The notes beneath the pieces are model-generated. The model saw only the letters and a program-made list of their open reading frames with translations. It made no database searches and was not told where the DNA came from. From Gimesia algae (GTDB taxonomy: Bacteria; Planctomycetota; Planctomycetia; Planctomycetales; Planctomycetaceae), in NCBI RefSeq assembly GCF_007746795.1, contig NZ_CP036343.1, forward strand, positions 5,679,357 to 5,743,356: a stretch of 64,000 bases of DNA, given 5' to 3'. Both the position numbers and the translations under genes were made by a program. The number at the start of each line of letters is the position of its first letter. Position 1 is the first letter of the stretch. Positions 55,301 to 63,602 of the stretch are shown piece after piece.

Positions 55301-56905
55301 AGTGCGTTATCCGTTGGTGCAGACGTGTATGGTTATCTGTCCGGCAGTTACAGCCTGATCGAAAACACGGAAGGAGTCGACATAGAATCCGCAACGAATT
55401 TTATTGAAAATCAGGACCCGTCATTACTCCCTCTGGGTGATTACGGCGGACTTACACAGACCCATGCTTTGAACTCCACCAGTGTTGCGATTGACGCGGG
55501 AAATCCTGCCTTTGATGGCAGTACCTTTGATCCGGCACTCACGCTCGACCAGAGAGGCGTCAACCGCGTTATCGATGGTAACAATGATTCAACCGTCCTG
55601 ATTGATATGGGCGCTTTTGAAGCAGAAGGAATTCAGGGGAGTGCAGATCTGACGGTAAAATGGCAGGCGACCAATGTCGGTATCTCAGGTCAGACAGGAT
55701 CACTTCCGACCAATGCCAGTTTTATTGATGAGTTTAGCCCGGTGATTGTCGAAATCTGGGTCAGTATCAGCAATTCCTCGGACTACGGCCTTGCATCGGC
55801 TCAGGTCGACTTCAGTTTTGATGCGACGTACCTGACGGCAGACTCGATTGTATACGGCCCTGGTTTTACTTTGAACCAGACAGGCAGTATCAATAATGAA
55901 ACAGGAGCCATCACCGGACTGGGCGCTGCCACAGACCTGGCTGACTATGGTGCTGAAACACTGGTCCTGCTGGCGCGGGTCCGTCTGACAGTCAACCAGA
56001 TTCCTTTAAATGCAGAGGGAGAATACATCCATCCGGTTGCCAATCTGAATTTTCTGATCTCGAACACAACTCTGCTTTCCTCGCAGGGAGCTGCCACGGT
56101 TACCGAAGGAGCTGCCGTTGATTTAACTCTGGTTCCGGCGCTTTATGACCTGAATGATGATGGAGTCATTAATTACCGCGACCTGATTGCCTTTGTGGGA
56201 GCGTATAACAAGACTCCCGGAAGCCCAGGTTCAGAAATTGCCTGGGCCGTTGACTACGACCGATCGGGCAAAGTGGATTACCGCGATCTGATCCTGCTGG
56301 CGTCGAATTACGGGAAGGTCCAGGGAGGCGCAAACTTAGTCGTTTATCCTGTGAACTATTCAGAAGTCTGGCAACAGGATTTTCTGCTGGCCTCGTTGAT
56401 CAACGCTGAAGATTCGAATGCTCCGGCCCTCACCACGGATGAGGCAGAACCGGTTCTCGAAGCGGCAAAACAGCAACTCGCCGCGGTGTACGATGATTCT
56501 GTGAACGAAACACTCTCCGATGTGAAAATCGAGATTGTGCAGCTGCCTCAAAATCAGCTGGCCAAAGCAGACGCGTCAAACAACACAATTTACCTTGATA
56601 TCAACGCGGCAGGCTGGGGCTGGTTTGTCGACCAGACTCCACTACTGAATGAAGAGTTTGATGTATCAACGGCAGGCCAGTTTGATGCCCAGTTGTTTAG
56701 TAATGCCTTTGGACGTATTGATTTATTGACAGTTCTACTGCATGAACTAAATCATCTGCTCGGCTATGAACACTCGCCTGACAGCCCACTGATGCAGCCA
56801 GAATTAAATCCGGGAGAACGTAAACTCCTGACAGATACAGATCTTGAATCGACAGACGACTTTTTCGGTGGCTTTCAGACCACCGACTTTAACGGGATCA
56901 ATTGA
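52316..56905 (+). CDS. Giant multidomain surface protein: cyclophilin, Ig-like, beta-helix, cohesin-like, dockerin, metzincin-type modules
   Basis: 1529 residues. A basic N-terminus leads to LEDRTLLSG (34-42), the planctomycete LEPR-XLL motif. A cyclophilin-type peptidyl-prolyl isomerase lies at about 195-340 (FHRIVNDFMIQTGDPTGTG, SQFFVTEG). An Ig/cadherin-like module spans about 513-605. A CSLREA-like start (VSLSEALHAANRD) opens a right-handed beta-helix (about 620-1050) with GGAI/GGGIY and xxxN repeats. A cohesin-like beta-sandwich spans about 1110-1270. A type I dockerin follows, with two calcium loops (DLNDDGVINYRDL at about 1278, DYDRSGKVDYRDL). The C-terminal domain carries HELNHLLGYEH at about 1476, a zinc metzincin motif. 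It is likely exported and cell-surface bound. Confidence 0.85.
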   Translation: MISKLIDNLWRPRRSKHHRRLKATTAPLTATEKLEDRTLLSGQDLVAFAQALTAANVTLYGAAWDANTTEQKTMLEDGAQFLQFVEITDVNRELNAIADAEGIESVSPVWKLDNGTLIDGSTINSAADLAAATGVAIPLSDDPFLKAIDDQNFYSGTALHVALDGYDSENSALTYTVESSNNQISARVLTGNRSIRISVEGYGDMVFELFEGRSSRAAERIILLAESGFYDDVIFHRIVNDFMIQTGDPTGTGSGVTTLGYFNDQFHPELQHVQTGLLSMAKTLDDDTNDSQFFVTEGPSRHLDFQHTIFGYLIEGEDVREAISNISVTGQTPNFSITMETVDVFSDLDNGTLVLTAAEGYTGSTTITVTVADQDGNTSQREFQVNVTPDAISELSDSENANPYLSDIPTLQVSPGATITYQLEATDIDLNATNGNTYFVFMDQSYLNAYELYVPVDAHPELIYSVHSSSGLLTVKPAAGLAPGTYSITVAVGILPNRSDIDYQVLTVLVGNPPVANDDFFAMQGETPTTGNLLTNDTDSGGTVDENTTSIEIVEQPEHGIVTANADGTVNYTADGSGYMGLGSFTYRLKDNLGLVSNTATVNFSIAPEGVILVTTLLDKVTADQKVSLSEALHAANRDIIFDAAPKGNGADVIMFDPELFNGEENTISLTEVLSISDDITIIAPTSEAGAPLLTLNMTTENRHFNITDTDANVLEVSLQNLKLTNGQGNTDGGSISNAEHLTLINSQLVNNHSVNGFGGAIYNTGTLEISNSLFQSNSSQNSSGGAIASISGSVTLTDTTLDDNDVEGSGGGIYASNANVSLINSTLSLNSVSTGSGGGLYQLNGELTINGSLIVNNTSPSQAGGGGLYIDGATTLITGSTIHDNQSAGNAGGLAQTGGDLTIHSSTISRNSAELGRGGGIYNGAFTSLIINSTISGNSASVDGAGIYYSDPFDYVSTAIHNSTIADNHAGERGGGVFSAGDYAPVYNSIIADNSALSVGADVYGYLSGSYSLIENTEGVDIESATNFIENQDPSLLPLGDYGGLTQTHALNSTSVAIDAGNPAFDGSTFDPALTLDQRGVNRVIDGNNDSTVLIDMGAFEAEGIQGSADLTVKWQATNVGISGQTGSLPTNASFIDEFSPVIVEIWVSISNSSDYGLASAQVDFSFDATYLTADSIVYGPGFTLNQTGSINNETGAITGLGAATDLADYGAETLVLLARVRLTVNQIPLNAEGEYIHPVANLNFLISNTTLLSSQGAATVTEGAAVDLTLVPALYDLNDDGVINYRDLIAFVGAYNKTPGSPGSEIAWAVDYDRSGKVDYRDLILLASNYGKVQGGANLVVYPVNYSEVWQQDFLLASLINAEDSNAPALTTDEAEPVLEAAKQQLAAVYDDSVNETLSDVKIEIVQLPQNQLAKADASNNTIYLDINAAGWGWFVDQTPLLNEEFDVSTAGQFDAQLFSNAFGRIDLLTVLLHELNHLLGYEHSPDSPLMQPELNPGERKLLTDTDLESTDDFFGGFQTTDFNGIN

Positions 56906-57278
56906 ACATATAAATAACTTTGAATTCCCCCTTAACTATGGTGAGAAATTTCGGTTTCAGACGTCCAGAACGTAATAGACACTCCGTAGCAGCGGGAACA
57001 GCCGCTAAAACCAGTACGAACGACCTGTTTTCAATTGATCTTTTTTATCTTTTGCTTGACATACATACTTTTGCTGCTGCACAATCTATCTTGAATCTAC
57101 CCATTTTAACAAATAGGTCGGTTTGTTGAATTTTGTCAACTACCATCGCAGCGTATTTTTATTGAGTACCACACTGCGCCAAATAGTTCTAAACAGATAT
57201 AAATTAAAGAGTTAATCACTCTTCAAAGACACGCGACTCGCTGAAATAGAGTTCCCTGTTTTAGCATGATATGGAAAG
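56906..57278. other. Gap of about 370 bases between the two giant genes
   Basis: No terminator hairpin was seen. A promoter-like pair lies at 57056-57085 and is listed separately. The leader before the second giant gene is AT-rich, as before the first. Confidence 0.4.
57056..57085 (+). promoter_or_regulatory. Possible sigma-70-type promoter for the second giant gene
   Basis: A perfect TTGACA at 57056-57061, an 18-base spacer and CACAAT at 57080-57085. It would leave a leader of roughly 190 bases before the ATG at 57279. Planctomycete promoter consensus is not well known to me, so this is tentative. Confidence 0.35.
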
Positions 57279-60200
57279 ATGCAAATGATGTTTACGAGAA
57301 CTAAACGTCGTCACCAGCCTGGTCGAATCGGTTCTTTTCTCAATCAGCTCCTGAAAGGGCGCAATAAACGATTAAGAAATCAACGTCTGAACTCTTTCAG
57401 CAATTCTTATTCAACGGTGGAATTTCTGGAAGACAGGACGTTGCTGTCAGCGACGAATGCCCTCTTGAATACCACTGCATATGAATCTCCCGGTGCCGTA
57501 CAACCCGCTTTGCCTGATGATGATGCTTCAAGTCAGCCTATCAATCAGTTGAACTATAAGACTCCCGCCCAATTGAATGTGCAGAAAGCATTTAGTGATG
57601 AAGAACTACATCACATGCTGAACGATCCCGGGCAGATTGATATTCCTTCCAATCCATTGGGTTTCGACACCAATGAGAATGAAGATATTTTTGATAACGG
57701 GGATAATAATATCCCGGAAAATGCTGAGCACATCGATAACTTCGGGACGGGTCAGGGTGATGAATTTGATGTCAATGTTCAGGGGTACCTGTCAAACGCC
57801 ACAACCGTCAACCGTACAGCCTCTTTTTATTTTCCTGAAGACAATGATTCCATCCCCCAGGCAAATTTTACCGCACTCTCCTCTGGTGAATCAATCAGTA
57901 TCCGAAATGCAACGATTGGAGATGGCCTCAATGGCAGTGATGGTACCGGGACGGGAGACTTTGATTTCTATGAAATATCTGGAGTGAAAAGAGGCGATAT
58001 CATCACTGCACTGGCAGAAGATGTGACTCAGTTCAATGGCTTAAACACGCTCGTTGCCATTTATTCCAGCTCCGGGACCCCCCTCTTTGCAACCACCACA
58101 GGCGGTTTCGTCGGCACTGACAGTTACTTGAGTTATACAGCGTTATCGGATGGTACGTACTATATTCTTGTCTCAAGTTCCAGTACCGGGTTACCATCTG
58201 ATGCCAATGACCCCACCAGTGGAAACGGGGTTGGGACTGCTTCCAGTGCAGAAGGTGACTACCATCTGACCATTGGCTTGAATGCAACCGACGTGGACTA
58301 CTATTCTGTCGATCTGGAAGCGGGAGACATCCTGGGTGCCAACGTGTTTGGTGCCGGACAAATCGTTTCCCTGTACCAGCCTGACGGGACGCCGATCATG
58401 CGGTCCTCGCAATATATGACTGGTTTATATCCTGAAGACAGTCCGTTGCCCGGTGATGGGAATGCTGCGGCCTCCTTTGTCGCGCCGACTGCTGGAACTT
58501 ACTTTATCTCAGTCAGTGGTAATGAGGGATTCTACGATCTTGAATTAAGAGCATTTCGCCCTGTACTGGAAACACAACCAGAAGATTCCGGAGCGGTTCA
58601 GACTCTGTATATCGACTTTGATGGTGCAGAAGTAGATCCATCGATCTTCTATGATTCACTCTCTTCCAGAACAGCCACTCTGTCTTCCATGGACGCATTC
58701 CTCAGCAATTGGGAACTCTCAGATACCGATGAAGATGTAAAAAATGCGGTCATTGATGCCATCATGGCCACCATTAAAGAGAACTTTGCTGACATTGGAG
58801 CAAATGGAAACAATGGTGAATACTTTGATCCGGACACCGATGCTGTCATCGGTACCCCAGGTGATTATGGCATTCGGATTTTGAACAGCCGTGATAATCC
58901 GGGACTGGATGAATTTAATACCCCCCATTTCACACGCGTTATCGTGGGTGGTACGATCAATGAGCTGGGAATCGGCACACTTGGGATCGCGGAATCCATT
59001 GATGTCGGTAATTTTGATACGACTGAAACAGCTGTGGTACTGCTTGATCAACTCAGCAGCACAGATCCAGGTAATCAATTCTCCTTGAATAACGTCCCCC
59101 GAAATTTTGACACAACGATGACCGAACTGATCGGGGTGGCAATTGGGAACATTGTTTCACATGAAGCAGGGCATTTGTTCGGCTTATTTCATACAGGCAT
59201 CGGCTTCAATAGTTCCCCCCAACTTGCTGATCATGGAGGATTCACTGATGTAATAGGCCTTTCCTTTGGCATCGCAAATATCATTGGCATCGGCAATGAT
59301 GGCATTTTCGGCACTGCTGATGATACTACTGATGTAGACTTCGGAACAGATCTCCTGACCTCACCATTCTCTGGTACGCAGGACAGTATCAACACGCTGG
59401 CATTTGGTTTATCGACGGCTGCGAACTATGGTCTGGATTTCGGCGATGCTCCCTCTAACTACCCGACACTGCTGGACGACCCGAACTATGTTGAAGGTGG
59501 TGCCCGTCACACCCTCGGAGGAGGACTGACTCTGGGCGCCTCGGTCGACTATGAAGTCGACGGCCAAACCAGTCTCGATGCTTTGGGAGATGGAGCCGAT
59601 GAAAACGGCGTGACCTTCCTGGATGCTCGTGGTAACGAGACCACAAGTATTGCTGCCGGTGATGTGAATGGTAGAATCAGGGTCAACGTTTCAGGGTCAG
59701 GCTACCTGCAGGGCTGGATCGACTTTAACCGGGATGGCGTCTGGGATGTCAGCGAACAGATTTTTGTAGATGAGTTCGTCACAGATGGCGATAATCCCCT
59801 TTCATTTACGGTTCCAACAGGATCTGACTTCGTCGTCGGAGAAACCTATGCCCGCTTCCGTTTAAGTTCAGTGGCTGGTATCGGCGTAGCGGGACTGGCA
59901 CCGGATGGGGAAGTCGAAGATTACCAGATCACTCTGACTGAAGCTCGCGATGGTGAGATCGTCTTTGATGCTGTAGAATACGAAGCCGGTAATCTTATCA
60001 AAATCACAGTGACCGATGGCGACCTGTTTGGTGCTGGTACAGTGAATGTCACTGTCACATCCTCTGGCGGCGATTCGGAAACCGTTGTCCTGACCGAAAC
60101 CGTTTCTGGCAAATTTGAGGGTAGCATTCAATCGTCACCGGGTACACTCGTTGTTGGAAACGGTATACTCGAAGTCGTGTTCGGCGAAACGATTACCGCT

Positions 60201-62417
60201 GCCTACGCAGACGCTGACTCTGGAGAAGGCCAGCCAGGTAATTTCCTGGATGAATTTATACCGGCAGGGTTATTAAACGGTCCACGTGGATTGATTTTCA
60301 TGTCAAACCCCAATGGGGACGAAAACCTCTTTGTCAGCAATGGATATGAAAATTCGGATGGTACAGACCATACGGTAAAGCGATTCGATGGTGAAACCGG
60401 AAATTTCATTGATGATTACATCAAATCAGGAGGGGTGGACGTTCCGAATGGTCTGGTTTTTGATGCTGATTATCTCTATGTAACCAGTTCAGGCTCTGGA
60501 GAAGTTCTCCGCTACGACCGATTTCTCGATGATACACTGAATGGAGTATTTATTGGCGCTCATACTGTGTATCCAGATGGGACAGAGCCATTGGTACCCG
60601 TAGTAGCGCCATTATCTAAACCTGGTTCCATTGTCAGGAACCCCACTAGTGGTGGTAACTTCTATGTTGCCGACATTGGCTTCACAAAAGGACGTGTTTT
60701 AGAATTTGGGTCTGACGGTAGCTTTATCAAAGAATTAGTGACAAGAACAGAACTTAATTCTCGCACTCCTTCAGGCTTAGCCTTTGATGAAGCCAATAAT
60801 ACGCTATTTGTCTCCATCTTGGAGAGCAATGAAATACTGCGATTTGATCTAGACGGTAATGAGATAGAAAATACAAATGGCGGCGCCTTTATACCTGCAG
60901 GAACAAACGGCCTGGCAAATCCTCGGGGATTAGCGATCGGGCCTGACGGAAATCTCTATGTTGCCAATGGTACCACAGAAGGTATTCTGCGATTTGACAT
61001 GACCGGTAGCCCGGTTGAATCTGGCAATTATACTTTCGGAAAGACTATCCAACTTCCATATAGTTTGACTTTCGGTCCGGATAACAACCTGTATGTTGTC
61101 GATTCCGACCTGGGAACCGTCTTGAGATTTGCAGGTCCCGACGGAACAGAAACTCCAATAATCAAAACTATAACCGCAGATATCGTAGCTGAATTTGTCG
61201 ACTTTGGTGATGCTCCGGAATCTTTCCCGAACCTGGCGGTTGATCCGAACGGCGAAGGGGCACAACATGCCATCAACGATAACGGTCTGCACCTGGGTGC
61301 TAACGTCTCAGATGATTTGGCTGATCCTGATCAGGAATCACCGGGGGCAGAGCTGGACACCTACGACGATGGAATCCTGTTGAGCCCGATCGTGGCAGGT
61401 GACAATGCTGCAACCGTCACGATTATCTCTTCCGGTAGCGGTTTCATTGATGCCTGGATCGACTTGAATAACGATGGTGACTGGAATGATCCATACGAAA
61501 AAATCCTCACAAGATACGCAGTCGTTGCGGGAGTAAATGCTGTTTCATTTGACATCTCCCACGCCGAGGTCGTTACCTCTACTGACACAACTCAGGTAGC
61601 CGCCCGGTTTCGATTAAGTTCGGCAGGCGGATTATCAGCAACGGGTAAGGCAGCCGATGGTGAAGTGGAAGACTATCTGGTCTCGGTGATACCTCAAAAT
61701 TCCATTGATTTACTGGATAACGACCCGAATCGTCCGGGTAAGACAGCACTGTTCATCACAGGGACACTAGCTAATGATAATATCTTTCTCTCCCAGACCT
61801 ACGGAACCAATATTATCATGGTCCGGATCAACGGCGTCAACAAGGGAGAATTCGCTCCTACGGGCGGTGTCTATATCTGGGGACTGGCTGGAGATGACAC
61901 CATCACTGTCGACGACACCTTCTATAACCGGGAAACGATGATTTTTGGTGGTCTGGGGAATGATATCCTGCAGGGCGGCCGAGGAAATGATGTTCTCGTC
62001 GGCGGCGACGGACATGATACCCTGGAAGGCGGACCTGACGGATTCGATATTTTGATCGGCGGTAAAGGTTTAGACTATATCCGCGGCCATAACGAACAGC
62101 TTTACACAAACTACGGCTCGAATGGCGACATTCTGATTGGTGGTTCCACTGTTTACGATAACGGAATGACCCAGTTATTTGCTATTTACAAAGAATGGAT
62201 TTCCGCTGATCCGTTCGGCGATCGCGTTAACAGTGTTCGTACCCGTGTGCAAAATACTGCCGCTGGTGTGAATAACATCAGACTCGACAGTACAACCGTC
62301 TTTGATGATGGTGAACTCGATCGGTTGTACGGAGCTGTGGCCCGTGGGGACGACTGGTTCCTGCTTGATCTGGGACTGGATATCAACAACGCCGGTGGTA
62401 ACGATATTCGTGAGTAA
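57279..62417 (+). CDS. Giant multidomain surface protein: PPC-like, metzincin, GEVED, NHL propeller, RTX-like repeats
   Basis: 1712 residues. LEDRTLLSA (50-58) is the LEPR-XLL motif. Two PPC-like beta domains occupy about 165-420 (DFDFYEISGVKRGDIITA, DVDYYSVDLEAGDILG). A metallopeptidase-like region peaks at HEAGHLFGLFH (about 628). Two GEVED modules start with DFGDAP and end with DGEVEDY (about 720-885 and 1307-1470). Between them lie a strand-rich module and an NHL-type propeller (about 995-1290; blades such as NPRGLAIGPDGNLYVANG). RTX-like calcium nonapeptides (GGLGNDILQGGRGNDVLVGG) lie at about 1557-1610. Calcium-stabilised, extracellular and possibly proteolytic. Any of three nearby ATGs could be the start. 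Confidence 0.85.
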   Translation: MQMMFTRTKRRHQPGRIGSFLNQLLKGRNKRLRNQRLNSFSNSYSTVEFLEDRTLLSATNALLNTTAYESPGAVQPALPDDDASSQPINQLNYKTPAQLNVQKAFSDEELHHMLNDPGQIDIPSNPLGFDTNENEDIFDNGDNNIPENAEHIDNFGTGQGDEFDVNVQGYLSNATTVNRTASFYFPEDNDSIPQANFTALSSGESISIRNATIGDGLNGSDGTGTGDFDFYEISGVKRGDIITALAEDVTQFNGLNTLVAIYSSSGTPLFATTTGGFVGTDSYLSYTALSDGTYYILVSSSSTGLPSDANDPTSGNGVGTASSAEGDYHLTIGLNATDVDYYSVDLEAGDILGANVFGAGQIVSLYQPDGTPIMRSSQYMTGLYPEDSPLPGDGNAAASFVAPTAGTYFISVSGNEGFYDLELRAFRPVLETQPEDSGAVQTLYIDFDGAEVDPSIFYDSLSSRTATLSSMDAFLSNWELSDTDEDVKNAVIDAIMATIKENFADIGANGNNGEYFDPDTDAVIGTPGDYGIRILNSRDNPGLDEFNTPHFTRVIVGGTINELGIGTLGIAESIDVGNFDTTETAVVLLDQLSSTDPGNQFSLNNVPRNFDTTMTELIGVAIGNIVSHEAGHLFGLFHTGIGFNSSPQLADHGGFTDVIGLSFGIANIIGIGNDGIFGTADDTTDVDFGTDLLTSPFSGTQDSINTLAFGLSTAANYGLDFGDAPSNYPTLLDDPNYVEGGARHTLGGGLTLGASVDYEVDGQTSLDALGDGADENGVTFLDARGNETTSIAAGDVNGRIRVNVSGSGYLQGWIDFNRDGVWDVSEQIFVDEFVTDGDNPLSFTVPTGSDFVVGETYARFRLSSVAGIGVAGLAPDGEVEDYQITLTEARDGEIVFDAVEYEAGNLIKITVTDGDLFGAGTVNVTVTSSGGDSETVVLTETVSGKFEGSIQSSPGTLVVGNGILEVVFGETITAAYADADSGEGQPGNFLDEFIPAGLLNGPRGLIFMSNPNGDENLFVSNGYENSDGTDHTVKRFDGETGNFIDDYIKSGGVDVPNGLVFDADYLYVTSSGSGEVLRYDRFLDDTLNGVFIGAHTVYPDGTEPLVPVVAPLSKPGSIVRNPTSGGNFYVADIGFTKGRVLEFGSDGSFIKELVTRTELNSRTPSGLAFDEANNTLFVSILESNEILRFDLDGNEIENTNGGAFIPAGTNGLANPRGLAIGPDGNLYVANGTTEGILRFDMTGSPVESGNYTFGKTIQLPYSLTFGPDNNLYVVDSDLGTVLRFAGPDGTETPIIKTITADIVAEFVDFGDAPESFPNLAVDPNGEGAQHAINDNGLHLGANVSDDLADPDQESPGAELDTYDDGILLSPIVAGDNAATVTIISSGSGFIDAWIDLNNDGDWNDPYEKILTRYAVVAGVNAVSFDISHAEVVTSTDTTQVAARFRLSSAGGLSATGKAADGEVEDYLVSVIPQNSIDLLDNDPNRPGKTALFITGTLANDNIFLSQTYGTNIIMVRINGVNKGEFAPTGGVYIWGLAGDDTITVDDTFYNRETMIFGGLGNDILQGGRGNDVLVGGDGHDTLEGGPDGFDILIGGKGLDYIRGHNEQLYTNYGSNGDILIGGSTVYDNGMTQLFAIYKEWISADPFGDRVNSVRTRVQNTAAGVNNIRLDSTTVFDDGELDRLYGAVARGDDWFLLDLGLDINNAGGNDIRE

Positions 62418-62456
62418 TTTCACTTGAACATCATCTGTCCCCTGAAGCATTAACAC

Positions 62457-62496
62457 AAACAGCCTCTCTGAATTATTTCAGGAGGCTGTTTTTTTA
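62457..62496 (+). terminator. Rho-independent terminator after the second giant gene
   Basis: Outer stem AAACAGCCTC (62457-62466) with GAGGCTGTTT (62482-62491), inner stem CTGAA/TTCAG around TTAT, followed by seven or more T. It lies 40 bases after the stop codon and also faces the convergent dusB gene. Confidence 0.9.
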
Positions 62497-62509
62497 CTGA
62501 CAAATCAAA

Positions 62510-63580
62510 TCACCAGCGTTCGACCGGACCATTTGGTGTTTTAATCAATGCGGTCGGTACAGAAGATTCCCGCTCGCCGTGCCGCAGGCGAATCTGTTCG
62601 ACGATGTCCTGAAACTCCCCGTCTGACTCCAGTCGCCGCAACCGGTCTTCCAGATCTTCCGGAATTCCCAGGCGGGCACCATACCAGGCGGCAAACTTGC
62701 GAATCAAGCGACAGCCAAACAGTTCATGCTGCTGAAACATCAAAGTGAAGTGGCGTTCCAAAAATTGAATCTGTTCTTCCCTGGTGGGCTCGGACACTGG
62801 TTCTTCACCTTGAACCACCTGGGAGATCTTACGAAAGATCCAGGGGTCCAGCATGGCTCCACGGCCGATTGACACCGCAGCACAGCCGGTCTGTTGACGC
62901 ATGCGAAAAGCATCTTCCACGGTACAAACATCACCATTACCAATGACGGGAATGTGTTGAACGGCTTCGACCGTCTGCCTGATTCCCTCCAGATCCACGG
63001 TTCCTCCAAATCCCTGATTGCGGGTGCGTCCGTGAACTGTAATCGCCGCCACGCCCGCCTGCTCGAATTCGCGTGCCAAAAGCGGCGCGGTAATCGAATC
63101 ACGATCCCAGCCCAGTCGCATTTTGACCGTCACTGGAATCGAGACCGCGTCAACGACTTCTGCCACCATCTGACAGGCTGCGTCGGGGCTACACATAATG
63201 CGGGCGCCACCTCCGTTGCCGTTAATCTTGGCCATCGGACACCCCATATTCAGATCGACGGCAGCATAACCATGCTGATCCAGCCAGCGGGCCGCGGCAA
63301 CCAGCTCGGCAGTGACACCGCCAAAGATCTGAATCGTCAATGGTTGGTCGGCGGGAGAAGTCGTCAGCAGCGCCTTCGATTTGCGACTGCCTGACAGCAG
63401 ATGAGAAGCGAGCACCAGATCCGTGGTGCAGAGTCCGACGCCCCCCAGTTCGCGGATAGCAACTCGGAACGCATGCTGCGTGTAACCCGCCAGAGGCGCC
63501 AGGAAATAACGTGAGGCGAGAACCCGATCCCCGATCTGGATTTCCGGAGCTTCCGTGGTACTCCACTGGATCATTGACAT
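62510..63580 (-). CDS. dusB: tRNA dihydrouridine synthase, DusB-like
   Basis: 356 residues. The FMN-binding TIM barrel starts with FLAPLAGYTQHAFR. The catalytic Cys is in VDLNMGCPMAKINGNGGGAR. VTVKMRLGWD, ITVHGRTRNQGF, PVIGNGDV and GRGAMLDPWIF are the family's later FMN and phosphate blocks. It reduces uridine to dihydrouridine in tRNA. The NGNGGG segment is slightly unlike the usual KVxxxxxG form. It follows the maf gene by 22 bases on the same strand and is probably co-transcribed with it. Confidence 0.9.
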   Translation of the reverse strand: MSMIQWSTTEAPEIQIGDRVLASRYFLAPLAGYTQHAFRVAIRELGGVGLCTTDLVLASHLLSGSRKSKALLTTSPADQPLTIQIFGGVTAELVAAARWLDQHGYAAVDLNMGCPMAKINGNGGGARIMCSPDAACQMVAEVVDAVSIPVTVKMRLGWDRDSITAPLLAREFEQAGVAAITVHGRTRNQGFGGTVDLEGIRQTVEAVQHIPVIGNGDVCTVEDAFRMRQQTGCAAVSIGRGAMLDPWIFRKISQVVQGEEPVSEPTREEQIQFLERHFTLMFQQHELFGCRLIRKFAAWYGARLGIPEDLEDRLRRLESDGEFQDIVEQIRLRHGERESSVPTALIKTPNGPVERW

Positions 63581-63602
63581 AAGCTGTTTTCGAATTTGTG
63601 AT

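Noticed and set aside
55640-56340. Evidence for a true cellulosome
   Set aside because: A single cohesin-like and dockerin pair in one protein without scaffoldins or cellulases nearby does not support a cellulosome; it is treated as a surface-assembly module only.
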